Notes under the pieces: model-generated
What the model was told of the DNA's origin: nothing
Database searches by the model: none
The model's input: only the letters and a program-made list of their open reading frames with translations
Shown here: in pieces, positions 8,204 through 16,678 of the stretch
Numbering within the stretch: the first letter of the stretch is position 1
Layout: every line of letters begins with the position of its first letter
NCBI RefSeq assembly: GCF_004795105.1
Contig: NZ_SSBL01000011.1
Location: 1-64,000, forward strand
Direction of reading: 5' to 3'
Length of the DNA: 64,000 bases
From: Streptomyces sp. A0642
Lineage (GTDB): Bacteria > Actinomycetota > Actinomycetes > Streptomycetales > Streptomycetaceae
Position numbers and translations under genes: made by a program

Positions 8204-10096
8204 TCAGCCTCCGAGTCCCGAGGACAGGTTGGTCCTGGTCAGGCGTTGGGTGAGGTACGTGGCGAGGAAGGAGATCAGCGAGATGACGAGCACCACCGCG
8301 TTCGCCATCTGGTCGTAGGCGTAGTCGACGAGGTTGATGGAGAGCGTGGTGAGCAGCTGGGTGCCGGTGGTGGTCAGCATGATCACGATGCTGAGTTCCT
8401 TGAGCCCGGAGATGAAGGGCAGCACCACTCCGGTCACCAGGGCTCCCCGCTGGATGGGGATGACCACCTTGCGCATCCGGGTGAACCAGCCCGCCCCCGT
8501 CACCTGGGCGGCCTCCTCCGGCTCCGGGCCGAGCTGCATCATGGCGCTGATGCCCGAGCGTGAGGAGTACGGCAGGTGGGTCACCGCGAGCACGATGACG
8601 AGCAGGGTGATCGAGCCGTACAGGGCCGGAACGGGCCCCCGCTGCACCGCGAAGAGCGTCAGGAACGCGGCGGCGAAGGCGATGCCCGGCACCATGTACG
8701 GGAGGAAGCTGATCTGGCGCAGGGCGACGCCCAGCCGGCTGCCGTTCGACCGGACGACGACGTAGCCGATCAGCAGCCCGACGGCCCCGCAGATCAGTGA
8801 GGCCAGACCGACGATGCGCAGGCTGTTCCACGCGGCGTCCCACAACTCGGTTCCGCGCAGCACGCCGTGCGGGAAGCCGGGGGCGCCGGCGATGTGCTCG
8901 CCGATCCAGAACTTGAGCGTGAAGTTGTCGAGGCTGAACACGCCGGGGGTCTTGCTGACCGTGGACAGCGCCAGGGTGGCGACGGGGACGATCACGCCGA
9001 TGGCGAAGATGCCGAGGGCGACGCCCAGCGCGGCAGGGCGCCAGCGGCCGAGCGGGCTGACGCGGTCCATGGCGCCCTTGCCGCCGACGGTGACGAACTT
9101 GCGCTGCTCGCGCACCAGCCGGGTGTCGATGATGATCACGACGATGCCGATCGCCACGATGACGCCGGCGAGCACCGCGGTGACGCCCTGCTGGTGGTCG
9201 TGGACCGCGCGGAACAGCGAGGTCGACAGCAGCTCGTAGTTGACCGGCAGCCCGAGGATGTACGGCGTACCGAACGTGCCGAGGATGCGGCCGAAGACCA
9301 GCAGCACCGACGAGGACATGGCGGGCAGCATCAGCGGCAGGGTGATCCGCCCCACCACGGTGCGGCGCCTGGCCCCCAGGATGCGGGCGGAGTCCTCCAA
9401 CTGGCTGTCGATGCGGCGCAGCGCGTTGCCCAGCAGCAGGAGGACGAAGGGGTAGTAGTGCAGGCCGAGGCAGATGATGATCGGTACGGCGCCGTAGGCG
9501 AGCCAGTCGGGGGTGTGGACGCCCCAGGCCTCCAGCAGGCCGATCTGTCCCCCCGAGCTGTCGTTCTTGAACAGCGCGAGCCAGGCCAGTGCGAACGTCC
9601 AGGACGGCAGCATGTAGGGGACGACCAGCGCGGTCGACAGCCACTTGCGGCCGGGTATGTCGGTACGGGTGAGCAGCCAGGCGGCGGTGCCGCCGAGGAT
9701 GACGGCGAGCAGCGTGACGCCGAGGGCGACGACCACGGTGTGCCGCAACGGCTCCCAGAAGAGGAAGTCGGAGACCGGCGAGCGGAAGACGCGCCACAGG
9801 TAGTAGCCGGTGAGCGCGCCGACGGACTGCCCGGATTTGCCGTCGTCGCCGACCTGGACGCGTGCGGCGTCGGAGAGCACCGCGACGAGCGGGGCCACGA
9901 CGAGGTAGGCGAGCAGGAGGACGAGTACGCCCCCGACCACGTAGGTCGGTTCGTGGCGCAGCACGTTCAGGCGGTAGCGGAGTCGGTTGAGTCGTCCGGA
10001 TCCGCGCTTCCCGGTGGGGCCGCCTCCCCCGGCGGGGGCAGGTTCGGAGCGGGGCGGGTCGGGTGCGGGGGCGGTGTCGGGGTCGGCCACGGCCAT
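8204..10096 (-). CDS. ABC transporter permease, two fused membrane domains
   Basis: 630 residues, ATG with GGAG eight bases upstream. After a 45-residue Pro/Ala-rich cytoplasmic N-terminus come about 12 membrane helices in two BPD_transp_1 halves. Each half carries an EAA-type coupling loop: EDSARILGARRRTVVGRITLP and EEAAQVTGAGWFTRMRKVVIP. This fused-permease layout is typical of the FbpB/AfuB/ThiP class. Its one permease gene serves both halves of the channel. Transported substrate is inferred from context as a phosphorylated inositol or sugar. Confidence 0.9.
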   Translation of the reverse strand: MAVADPDTAPAPDPPRSEPAPAGGGGPTGKRGSGRLNRLRYRLNVLRHEPTYVVGGVLVLLLAYLVVAPLVAVLSDAARVQVGDDGKSGQSVGALTGYYLWRVFRSPVSDFLFWEPLRHTVVVALGVTLLAVILGGTAAWLLTRTDIPGRKWLSTALVVPYMLPSWTFALAWLALFKNDSSGGQIGLLEAWGVHTPDWLAYGAVPIIICLGLHYYPFVLLLLGNALRRIDSQLEDSARILGARRRTVVGRITLPLMLPAMSSSVLLVFGRILGTFGTPYILGLPVNYELLSTSLFRAVHDHQQGVTAVLAGVIVAIGIVVIIIDTRLVREQRKFVTVGGKGAMDRVSPLGRWRPAALGVALGIFAIGVIVPVATLALSTVSKTPGVFSLDNFTLKFWIGEHIAGAPGFPHGVLRGTELWDAAWNSLRIVGLASLICGAVGLLIGYVVVRSNGSRLGVALRQISFLPYMVPGIAFAAAFLTLFAVQRGPVPALYGSITLLVIVLAVTHLPYSSRSGISAMMQLGPEPEEAAQVTGAGWFTRMRKVVIPIQRGALVTGVVLPFISGLKELSIVIMLTTTGTQLLTTLSINLVDYAYDQMANAVVLVISLISFLATYLTQRLTRTNLSSGLGG

Positions 10097-10124
10097 GGGC
10101 GTTCTCCAGGAGAGGGATGCGTGG

Positions 10125-10161
10125 TCCGGCCGGCCCGTCGGGGGAGGCCGGGCCGGCCGGA
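10125..10161 (-). terminator. Intra-operon hairpin between binding protein and permease
   Basis: TCCGGCCGGCCC at 10125-10136 pairs perfectly with GGGCCGGCCGGA at 10150-10161 across a 13-base loop. There is no U-tract. Placed just after the binding-protein stop, it probably stabilises that segment of mRNA or attenuates read-through, giving more binding protein than permease. Confidence 0.6.
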
Positions 10162-10190
10162 AGAGGGTGACGGGACAGGGGCCTGGGAGG

Positions 10191-11402
10191 TCAGCTGTGG
10201 CTGATGCGCCACAGGTCCTGCATGGCCTCGGTGTCCGCGAAGTCCTTCGCCAGGTACTTGGGGTCGAAGGCGAACAGTTCCTTGTTCCAGTCCTTCAGCC
10301 CGTCCGGGGTGAAGGAGCCCTGCTTGACCGCCGTGCTGCCGGGGATGCCGCCGGCGCCCATCTCGTGGGTGATGCCTTCCTCGGTGAGGATGAAGTGGGT
10401 GAAGAGCTTCGCGGCGTTGGGGTGCTTGGTCTTCGTGGCGATCGCCGAGTACTTCGGGTAGAGGTATCCGCTCCACGGCTTGAGCGTGTCGCAGACCCGC
10501 ATCGAGTAGTTCTTCTCCTCGACGTCGCGGAACTTGGCGTTGGAGACGAGCCCGATGCGCGGCTGCGTCTGCTTGGGGGAGGCCACCGCGGCGGCCACGT
10601 CGTCGTCGGCGGAGGTGAGCACGGGGTGGTTCTTCGCCAGCCCCACGACCCACTCCTCGGCCGCCGACTTCTGCGAAGTCTTGAGTTCCTCGCCGGAGTT
10701 GGCCTTGTAGGCATCTCGCAGGGCCTGGTCGGCGCCGTTGGACATCTGGTTGAACCACTCGACGATGTTCGGCTTGCCCAGCGGGTCCTGGAGGGAGACC
10801 TTGCCCTTCCACTCCGGCCCTACCAGGTCCCAGATGTTGTCGACCGGGCAGCCCTTGGGGAAGAGCTTCGGGTTGTACACCCAGACGTTGGCCTTGGACA
10901 GGACGAGCAGCGGGCTGCGGTTCGCCGCCGCCACTCCGTCCGCCAGGTCGGCGGGTATCCAGGTGTGGACGACCTTCTGCGGCAGCAGCTCGCCGACGAG
11001 GCTGGGGCCGTCCTCGTACAGGGTCATGTCGATGGTGACGTTGTCGGCCTGGTTCTCCCTGGTCATCTTCTCCAGGGTGTCGCCGACCTTGTTCTTCACG
11101 CCGGTCGTCTTGATCCCGTACTTCGCGCTGAACGCCTTGGCGACCTTGGTGATGTCGCCCGAGCTGTCGTACACGGTGAGCGAGCCCTCCTTCTTCGCGG
11201 CCGCCACCAGGGCGTCCAGGTCGAAGGAGGCGGCATCGTCGATGACGGCGGACGGGGTGGCGCTGCCCGGGGCGGCGCCGCCGCCCTGCTGGCTCGACGG
11301 CGCGCATGCCGCGGCGCCGGCGAGCACGGCGACCAGGGCGGCGAGGGCGATTCTTGGGACCGGTCGCTGCGTGCCACCGATATCGCGAGTGCTGCTGGAC
11401 AA
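10191..11402 (-). CDS. ABC transporter substrate-binding protein (family 1, AfuA/FbpA-like)
   Basis: 403 residues. The TTG start is chosen because AGGAGG lies five bases upstream and no better start exists. Residues 17-32 form a lipoprotein-type signal with a loose lipobox ending AAAC (Cys33), followed by a Ser/Gly/Ala linker. The mature part shows the ferric-iron-type binding fold: LVAAAKKEGSLTVYDSSGD, the hinge region, and NPKLFPKG. AfuA of Actinobacillus, in the same family, binds hexose phosphates rather than iron. The conserved iron-ligand tyrosine pair is not obvious. First gene of the transport-phosphatase operon, divergent from the phytase. Confidence 0.88.
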   Translation of the reverse strand: MSSSTRDIGGTQRPVPRIALAALVAVLAGAAACAPSSQQGGGAAPGSATPSAVIDDAASFDLDALVAAAKKEGSLTVYDSSGDITKVAKAFSAKYGIKTTGVKNKVGDTLEKMTRENQADNVTIDMTLYEDGPSLVGELLPQKVVHTWIPADLADGVAAANRSPLLVLSKANVWVYNPKLFPKGCPVDNIWDLVGPEWKGKVSLQDPLGKPNIVEWFNQMSNGADQALRDAYKANSGEELKTSQKSAAEEWVVGLAKNHPVLTSADDDVAAAVASPKQTQPRIGLVSNAKFRDVEEKNYSMRVCDTLKPWSGYLYPKYSAIATKTKHPNAAKLFTHFILTEEGITHEMGAGGIPGSTAVKQGSFTPDGLKDWNKELFAFDPKYLAKDFADTEAMQDLWRISHS

Positions 11403-11541
11403 CCTGACCTCCTGCGTGGGCCCGGCGGAGCCGGACTGCTCCTGAGTGGGTCGGCCTCGGACCGCCCGTCACAGCGACGGCGGCCCTCTCCGCGGCGCGG
11501 CCGGGGCGACTTGGGGAGCAGCTTCCGCCCGCTTTCTTCAC

Positions 11542-11563
11542 TATGTCAAGACATGCTGATGTA
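11542..11563. promoter_or_regulatory. Putative GntR operator, site 1
   Basis: TATGTCAAGACAT contains a perfect inverted repeat (ATGTC-AA-GACAT). Four bases later comes ATGTA. The same layout recurs at 11623, and the core recurs before iolG. On the minus strand the core also reads TTGACA, a perfect -35 hexamer pointing at the transport operon, so a bound repressor would block RNA polymerase there. Confidence 0.55.
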
Positions 11564-11622
11564 ACTCTGTGGAAATCGACGGAGGTTGGCGCTTCCGCGA
11601 ACCGCTCATGTCCGCAGTCTTT

Positions 11623-11644
11623 TATGTCAGCACATACTTATGTA
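11623..11644. promoter_or_regulatory. Putative GntR operator, site 2
   Basis: TATGTCAGCACAT, a four-base gap, then ATGTA: the same arrangement as site 1, 81 bases away. It lies 46 bases before the phytase start, overlapping its probable promoter. A partial half-site ATGTCCGC lies between the two at 11608. Confidence 0.55.
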
Positions 11645-11689
11645 CTGTCCTGGCCAACCCGCACCGCCCAACCCAATCCGGGAGGCACG

Positions 11690-13003
11690 ATGCACCTGTC
11701 CAGACGATTGACGACGGTCTGTCTGGCGGCCGCGACCGCCGCACTGATGGCGACACCGGCCAACCCCGCGGCAGCCTCGGACACCCCGTCCGTGTACGCC
11801 GTCAGCGAGACCCCCGCCCTGTACGACGACGCGGCCGGCGGCGACGCCAACGCGGACGACCCGGCGATCTGGTACAACGCCGCTGACCCCGACGCCAGCC
11901 TCGTCATCGCCACGGCCAAGCAGGGCGGCCTGCGCGTCCACGACCTCGGCGGCCACCAGATCCAGTCGATCCAGGCGCCCGCCGCACCCGGGCCGGACAA
12001 CGAACCCGGCCGGTACAACAACGTCGATCTGCTCTCGGGTCTGAAGATCAACGGCAACCGCACCGACATCGCCGTCGTCTCCGACCGGGGACGCGACCGG
12101 CTGCGGATCTACGGCATCGACCGCCACCACCCCGGCGCGCCGCTCACCGACCTCACCGACCCCGCGGCACCCCGGGTCTTCAGCGCCACCGAGGCCGCGG
12201 TGGACGACCAGCAGACCGCGTACGGGCTCGCCACCTGGCGCAACGCCTCCAACGGCCGGTACTACGCGCTCGCCAGCCAGCGCCACACCACCAGCCTGGC
12301 GCTGATGGAGCTGACCGCCACCGCCACCGGAACGGTCACCTACCACCGCATCCGGACGCTGGCCCTGCCCTCCTCGTTCGACATCGGCAACGGCACCCGC
12401 TGGACCCCCTGTGACGAGCCCGGCCGCACCCCCCAGGTCGAGGGCATGGTCGTGGACCCCGAGCGGGGCGTGCTCTACGCGGCCCAGGAGGACGTCGGCA
12501 TCTGGCGGATGCGCGCCGACCTCACCGGATCGCCCCAGATGGTCGACAAGGTCCGCGAGTTCGGCATCCCCGGAACGTACGACCCGGTCGCCGACGAGTG
12601 CACTCCCGGCGCGGACCCGGGAGTCGGCGGCGAGCGCATCACCGCCGACGTCGAAGGACTGACGATCTACCGCGAGGACGACGGCGAGGGCTACCTGCTC
12701 GCCTCCAGCCAGGGCGACAACACCTTCGTGGCCTACGAGCGCGACGGCGACAACGACTACATCGGCAACTTCCGGGTCGCCCCGTCGGCCTCCGGGGGCG
12801 CCGGCGCGATCGACGGCTCCGAGGAGTGCGACGGCGCGGCCGTGCTCAACGCCCCCCTGGGCGACGAGTACCCCCACGGTCTGCTCGTGGTCCACGACGG
12901 CTTCAACGCCCCCGACGTGACCGGGGAGGACGGAGAGATCCGCACCAACACGAACTTCAAGTTCGTCGACTGGGACGACGTGGCCGACGAGCTGGACGAC
13001 TGA
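11690..13003 (+). CDS. Secreted beta-propeller phytase (3-phytase)
   Basis: 437 residues, ATG with GGAGG four bases upstream. Residues 1-30 form a Sec/Tat-like signal peptide (SRR, hydrophobic core, cleavage near AAAS). The mature protein matches the beta-propeller phytase family: DDPAIW near the start, SDRGRDRLRIY, QVEGMVVDPERGVLYAAQEDVGIWR, DVEGLTIY and LASSQGDNTFVAY. The acidic loops bind Ca and hold phytate. Such enzymes remove phosphates from Ca-phytate outside the cell, usually leaving lower inositol phosphates. It is divergent from the ABC transport operon, and the PiT phosphate permease follows it. The placement supports joint recovery of phosphate and inositol. Confidence 0.93.
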   Translation: MHLSRRLTTVCLAAATAALMATPANPAAASDTPSVYAVSETPALYDDAAGGDANADDPAIWYNAADPDASLVIATAKQGGLRVHDLGGHQIQSIQAPAAPGPDNEPGRYNNVDLLSGLKINGNRTDIAVVSDRGRDRLRIYGIDRHHPGAPLTDLTDPAAPRVFSATEAAVDDQQTAYGLATWRNASNGRYYALASQRHTTSLALMELTATATGTVTYHRIRTLALPSSFDIGNGTRWTPCDEPGRTPQVEGMVVDPERGVLYAAQEDVGIWRMRADLTGSPQMVDKVREFGIPGTYDPVADECTPGADPGVGGERITADVEGLTIYREDDGEGYLLASSQGDNTFVAYERDGDNDYIGNFRVAPSASGGAGAIDGSEECDGAAVLNAPLGDEYPHGLLVVHDGFNAPDVTGEDGEIRTNTNFKFVDWDDVADELDD

Positions 13004-13011
13004 CGGCCCGC

Positions 13012-13052
13012 GGGGCGGCGCGCACACCGGGACACCGGGTGCGCGCCGCCCC
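13012..13052 (+). terminator. Strong hairpin after the phytase gene
   Basis: GGGGCGGCGCGCAC (13012-13025) pairs perfectly over 14 bp with GTGCGCGCCGCCCC (13039-13052), loop 13. It lies between phytase and the PiT gene, so it may end most phytase transcripts or set the ratio of the two. Confidence 0.65.
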
Positions 13053-13075
13053 CTCCACGTGAGGTAGCACCTTCC

Positions 13076-14053
13076 TTGACCACCACCATCGCGCTCATCA
13101 TCACCGCCCTGGCCTTCGTCCTCGTCTGCGGCGCCAACGACGGCGCCTCGCTGCTCGCCATGGCCGTACGCCACAGCAGCGGTTCGGCCGTTCCCGTCCT
13201 GCTGACGCTGACCGCCGCGGTGGCGCTCGGGCCCGCCCTGTTCGGGGTGCGGGTGGCCCGCACCTTCACCGAAGGGCTGATCCCCGGCGACGCGGGGCAC
13301 CCCGCGCTCATCTTCCTGTGCGGAGCGGCCGCCGCCCTCGTGCTCGTCCTGCTCCTCACCTGGCGGGGCATCCCCACCTCGATCACGCTGGCCGTCCTCG
13401 GCGGGCTGGCCGGCGCCGGCTCCGGACTGGGGGAACGGCCGCAATGGGCCCGGCTCGGCCTGGTGCTGGGGATCGCCGCGGCGGCCCCGCTGATCGGCGC
13501 GGCCGCCGGGTTCGCCCTGGGCCGCGGCGCCCGCCGGATGCCGACGACGACCGGGATGCCGCGCCTGGTGCACGGGGTGCATCTGGCCGCCTTCGGCTGC
13601 CAGTGCCTGGCCTACGCCGCCAACGACGGCCAGAAGATGTTCGCCGTCGCGGCCGTCGCGTCGGCCGGCCACGTCGGCGGCAGCCTGGACACGCCGCCCG
13701 GCCCGGCGCCGGTGCTGACCGTGGCGCTCGTCTTCGCGGTGGGGACCGTCCTCAGTCTGCGCAGGGTGTCCGGCGGGGCGTCCGTCCGGCTGCTGGCCGC
13801 CCGCCCCTGGCAGGTCGCCTCCGCCGAGATGGCCTCCTCCGCCACGGTGCTCTCCAGCGCCGCCCTGGGCGCGCCCGTGAGCATGACGCAGACGGTGATC
13901 GGCGGACTGGTGGGTGCGGGGGCCAGCGAGGGGGGCCGCCGGGTGCGCTGGCAGTTCGCCGTCCCCCTGGTCACCGCCTGGGGAGTGACCCTGCCCGCCG
14001 CCTACGCGGCCGGCCTGCTGGCCGGCCTACTCGCCCGAGGAGTGACCGCATGA
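13076..14053 (+). CDS. Inorganic phosphate transporter, PiT family
   Basis: 325 residues, TTG start with GAGG about nine bases upstream. Both PiT signature repeats are present: CGANDGA near residue 19 and YAANDGQK in the second half (the GANDxxN-type motifs that bind Pi and the cation), within about eight membrane helices. It takes up phosphate with H+ or Na+. It is downstream of the phytase and coupled to the DUF47 gene, as pit and its PhoU-like partner often are. Confidence 0.9.
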   Translation: MTTTIALIITALAFVLVCGANDGASLLAMAVRHSSGSAVPVLLTLTAAVALGPALFGVRVARTFTEGLIPGDAGHPALIFLCGAAAALVLVLLLTWRGIPTSITLAVLGGLAGAGSGLGERPQWARLGLVLGIAAAAPLIGAAAGFALGRGARRMPTTTGMPRLVHGVHLAAFGCQCLAYAANDGQKMFAVAAVASAGHVGGSLDTPPGPAPVLTVALVFAVGTVLSLRRVSGGASVRLLAARPWQVASAEMASSATVLSSAALGAPVSMTQTVIGGLVGAGASEGGRRVRWQFAVPLVTAWGVTLPAAYAAGLLAGLLARGVTA

Positions 14054-14685
14054 CCTTCCGCAGAATCGTCGACGACCTCACCGGCCGCTCGCACCACCAG
14101 CTGACCGACCTGCTGGCCGCCCAGCTCGACGCCGCGATCGAGGGGGTGGGGCTGGCGTCCGCGATGTCCGAGGGCACGCTCACGCCCGCCGAGGCCCGCG
14201 AGGCCATGGTCGACGTGGAGCACCGGGGCGACACCGGCCGGGCCGGACTGGTCGCCGAACTCGCCGTCGCCCTGACCACGCCGATAGACCGGGAGGACCT
14301 CTACCGCTTCTCCCGCAGCGTCGACGACGTCCTGGACAACCTCCGCGACCTGGTGCGCGAGACCGATCTGTACGGCGCCGAGGGCGAGCCCGCTGACCTG
14401 CCGGCGCTGGCCGGAGTGGCCGAGGGCCTGGCGATGCTGCGTGGTGCCGTCCAGGGGCTTTCCGACCGGCCCGGGGAGGTCGACGCTGCCACGGAGGCGG
14501 CCCGCAAGGCCGCCGGACAGGTGCGCCGGCACTACCAGCTGGCGATGGCGGAGCTGCTCCGCCGGGAGGTCGGTGCCGACACGCTCACCCGGCGGGAACT
14601 GCTGCGCCGGCTCGACGTCGTGGGGCTGCGGCTGGGGGAGTCCGTCGCCGCCCTGTCGGACGCCATGCTGAAGCGCAGTCACTGA
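14050..14685 (+). CDS. DUF47 family (PhoU-like) protein
   Basis: 211 residues, ATG overlapping the PiT stop as ATGA. It is all-helical with the acidic repeats of the PhoU/DUF47 fold (EHRGDTGRAGLVAEL, DREDLYRFSRSVDDVLDN). DUF47 proteins pair with PiT permeases and are thought to modulate transport. The coupling here supports that role. Confidence 0.85.
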   Translation: MTFRRIVDDLTGRSHHQLTDLLAAQLDAAIEGVGLASAMSEGTLTPAEAREAMVDVEHRGDTGRAGLVAELAVALTTPIDREDLYRFSRSVDDVLDNLRDLVRETDLYGAEGEPADLPALAGVAEGLAMLRGAVQGLSDRPGEVDAATEAARKAAGQVRRHYQLAMAELLRREVGADTLTRRELLRRLDVVGLRLGESVAALSDAMLKRSH

Positions 14686-14727
14686 GGCCCTGAGGGGGAG
14701 CGGACGGTTCCGGGCGCGCGGCAACCG

Positions 14728-14757
14728 AGCGGGCGGCCCGGAGCGTGCCCGCCCGCT
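14728..14757. terminator. Hairpin between convergent DUF47 and gntR genes
   Basis: AGCGGGCGG at 14728-14736 pairs with CCGCCCGCT at 14749-14757 over 9 bp, loop 12. No U-tract; the convergent position suggests use by both strands. Confidence 0.45.
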
Positions 14758-14773
14758 GCTGCCCGCCGGCCGT

Positions 14774-15517
14774 TCAGTGCGCGGTCAGCGTCATCTCGAA
14801 GGAGTACCGGGACGCCCGGTAGAGGTGGGACCCGAACTCCACCGGACGCCCCGAATCGCCGTGGACCGTGCGCTCCATGGTCAGCAGGGTGCCGCTGCGG
14901 CCCTCGTCCAGCAGGCGGGCCTCCGACGCCGTGGCCCTGCGCGCCCCGATGTTCTGGCGGGCGGTGCGCAGGGAGATGCCGGCCCGCTTGAGCAGTTCGT
15001 AGAGCCCGTACTCGGCGAGCTCGTCCTCGGTCAGGGGCAGCAGATCGGCCGGAAGGTGGTTCTGCATGACGGCGATGGGCTCGTCGTTGGCGTACCGCAG
15101 CCTGCGCAACGCCACGGTGGGAGCGCCGGGTTCGAGTTCGAGTGCGGCCGCGACGGTTGCCACGGCGGGCACGGTCTCCATGGACAGCACCTCGGTGCGC
15201 GGCCTTCGGCCGTCCCGCTTCAGGTCCTCGAAGAGGCTGGTGAGCTCGACCTGCCGGCGCACCCGGTTGTTGACCACCTGGGTGCCCACGCCGCGCTTGC
15301 GCGCGAGGAGCCCCTTGTCGACGAGATGCTGCATGGCCTGACGCATCGTCGGGCGCGAGAGACCGAACTTGTCCGCCAGGGCGATCTCGTTCTCCAGCCG
15401 GGTGCCGGGCGCCAACGTGCCCGCCTCGATGAGCTGTTGGAGCTGCTGCGCGACCTGGAAGTACAGCGGCACGGGACTGCTGCGGTCGATGCTTATGAGC
15501 CTGGTGATCGATTCCAT
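14774..15517 (-). CDS. GntR/HutC-family regulator, probable inositol/phytate repressor
   Basis: 247 residues, ATG with AGGAG six bases upstream. The winged helix spans residues 10-80 (LYFQVAQQLQQLI, LSRPTMRQAMQHLVDKGLL), followed by a UTRA effector domain to the end (PIAVMQNHLP, TLLTMERTVHGDSGRPVEF). HutC-type repressors release DNA on binding a sugar-like or phosphorylated ligand. It is divergent from iolG and sits between the phytase/PiT and iol blocks. Putative ATGTCA operators occur in both promoter regions, so it probably controls all three transcripts. The ligand could be inositol or an early catabolite. Confidence 0.88.
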   Translation of the reverse strand: MESITRLISIDRSSPVPLYFQVAQQLQQLIEAGTLAPGTRLENEIALADKFGLSRPTMRQAMQHLVDKGLLARKRGVGTQVVNNRVRRQVELTSLFEDLKRDGRRPRTEVLSMETVPAVATVAAALELEPGAPTVALRRLRYANDEPIAVMQNHLPADLLPLTEDELAEYGLYELLKRAGISLRTARQNIGARRATASEARLLDEGRSGTLLTMERTVHGDSGRPVEFGSHLYRASRYSFEMTLTAH

Positions 15518-15587
15518 CGGGACTCCTCGATGCGTAGAACCAGGCGTTCAGTATGCCGCACAGTTCGACTCAAGCTCTGTACGTATA

Positions 15588-15634
15588 TATGTCAGAACAA
15601 ATGCTTGACGCGCTGTGAGTGCCGAGGATACAAA
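15588..15634 (+). promoter_or_regulatory. iol operon promoter with overlapping operator
   Basis: TATGTCAGAACAA at 15588-15600 matches the phytase-region sites in 10 of 12 core positions. It is followed by a -35 TTGACG (15605-15610), an 18-base spacer and a -10 TACAAA (15629-15634). The operator abuts the -35 box. The iolG start is 45 bases further on. Confidence 0.5.
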
Positions 15635-15679
15635 TCAGGGACAGGCATCCACTCCTCCTCGAACCGGAGGCATTCGCGC

Positions 15680-16678
15680 ATGCGCATCGGACTCATCGGT
15701 ACCGGCCGGATCGGCACGTTCCACGCCGAGACCCTGATCGGACTGCCCGCCGTCACGCGGGTCGTCCTCCACGACGCTCTCGAACGCCAGGCGCACGAAC
15801 TGGCCGTCAAACTCGGTGCCGAGCACGCCCCCGACCTCGACGGACTGCTGGGCTCCGGCCTGGACGGGGTCGTGATCGCCGCTCCCACCGCCTTCCACGC
15901 GGACCTCGTCCGGGCCGCCGCCCGCGCCGGAGTGCCCGTCTTCTGCGAGAAGCCGATCGCCGGTTCCCTCGACGGGACCCGCGCCCTGCTGGCCGAGCTC
16001 GACGGCACCGGGGTCCCGCTCCAGGTCGGCTTCCAGCGCCGCTTCGACGCCGGCTACGCGGAGCTGCGCGACGCGGTCGCCGCCGGTGAACTGGGCTGGC
16101 TCCACACCATCCGGGCCTGCACCGCCGACCCGGCGCCGCCCCCGGCCGGATACCTGCCCGCGTCGGGCGGCATCTTCCGCGACTGCGCCGTGCACGACTT
16201 CGACATCGTGCGCTGGGTCACCGGCCGCGAGGTCGTCGAGGTCAGCGCCACCGGCGCCAACCGCGGCGACCCCTGCTTCACCGCCGCCGGGGACGTCGAC
16301 ACCGCCGTCACCGTCCTCACCCTCGACGACGGCACCCTCGTGACGTGCACCGCCACCCGCTACAACGGCGCCGGCTACGACGTACGGATGGAGGTGGCCG
16401 GCTCCACGGGCACGCTGGCCACCGGCCTCGACCCGCACACCCCCCTGGGCTTCACCACCGGCGGACCGCAGCCCGGCGCCGTCTCCCACGACGGTTTCCT
16501 GAGCCGCTTCCGGGAGGCGTACGTCGCCGAGCTGACCGCCTTCACCGAGGTGGCCGCCGGCCTCCGGCCGAGCCCCTGCACCGGGGACGACGCGCTGGCC
16601 GCCCTGCTGGTCGCCGAGGCCGCCGACCTTTCGTGCCGTACCGGCCGACCCGCACGAGTAGAGGAGGCGGGCCGATGA
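15680..16678 (+). CDS. iolG: Inositol 2-dehydrogenase (Gfo/Idh/MocA family)
   Basis: 332 residues, ATG with GGAGG nine bases upstream. The Rossmann motif GLIGTGRIGTFHAE is at the N-terminus. The catalytic Lys is in FCEKPIAGSL, and the C-terminal domain has RDCAVHDFDIVRWVTG with the conserved Asp and His. It oxidises myo-inositol to scyllo-inosose with NAD. First gene of the iol operon and overlaps iolE as ATGA. Other Gfo/Idh/MocA substrates are possible, but the operon makes inositol by far the likeliest. Confidence 0.85.
   Translation: MRIGLIGTGRIGTFHAETLIGLPAVTRVVLHDALERQAHELAVKLGAEHAPDLDGLLGSGLDGVVIAAPTAFHADLVRAAARAGVPVFCEKPIAGSLDGTRALLAELDGTGVPLQVGFQRRFDAGYAELRDAVAAGELGWLHTIRACTADPAPPPAGYLPASGGIFRDCAVHDFDIVRWVTGREVVEVSATGANRGDPCFTAAGDVDTAVTVLTLDDGTLVTCTATRYNGAGYDVRMEVAGSTGTLATGLDPHTPLGFTTGGPQPGAVSHDGFLSRFREAYVAELTAFTEVAAGLRPSPCTGDDALAALLVAEAADLSCRTGRPARVEEAGR

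Noticed and set aside
10191..11402. Iron uptake function for the ABC transporter, the usual family annotation
   Set aside because: No siderophore, ferric reductase or iron-regulator box nearby; four phosphatase genes share the operon and the divergent gene is a phytase.
11403..11689. PHO boxes expected before a phytase gene
   Set aside because: No tandem GTTCACC-like repeats with 11-base spacing were seen; the ATGTCA elements are the only clear repeats.
11627..13672. 681-codon minus-strand frame across the phytase and PiT genes
   Set aside because: Low-complexity Gly/Val/Arg/Asp product; the plus strand encodes two well-defined families with signal peptide and membrane helices.
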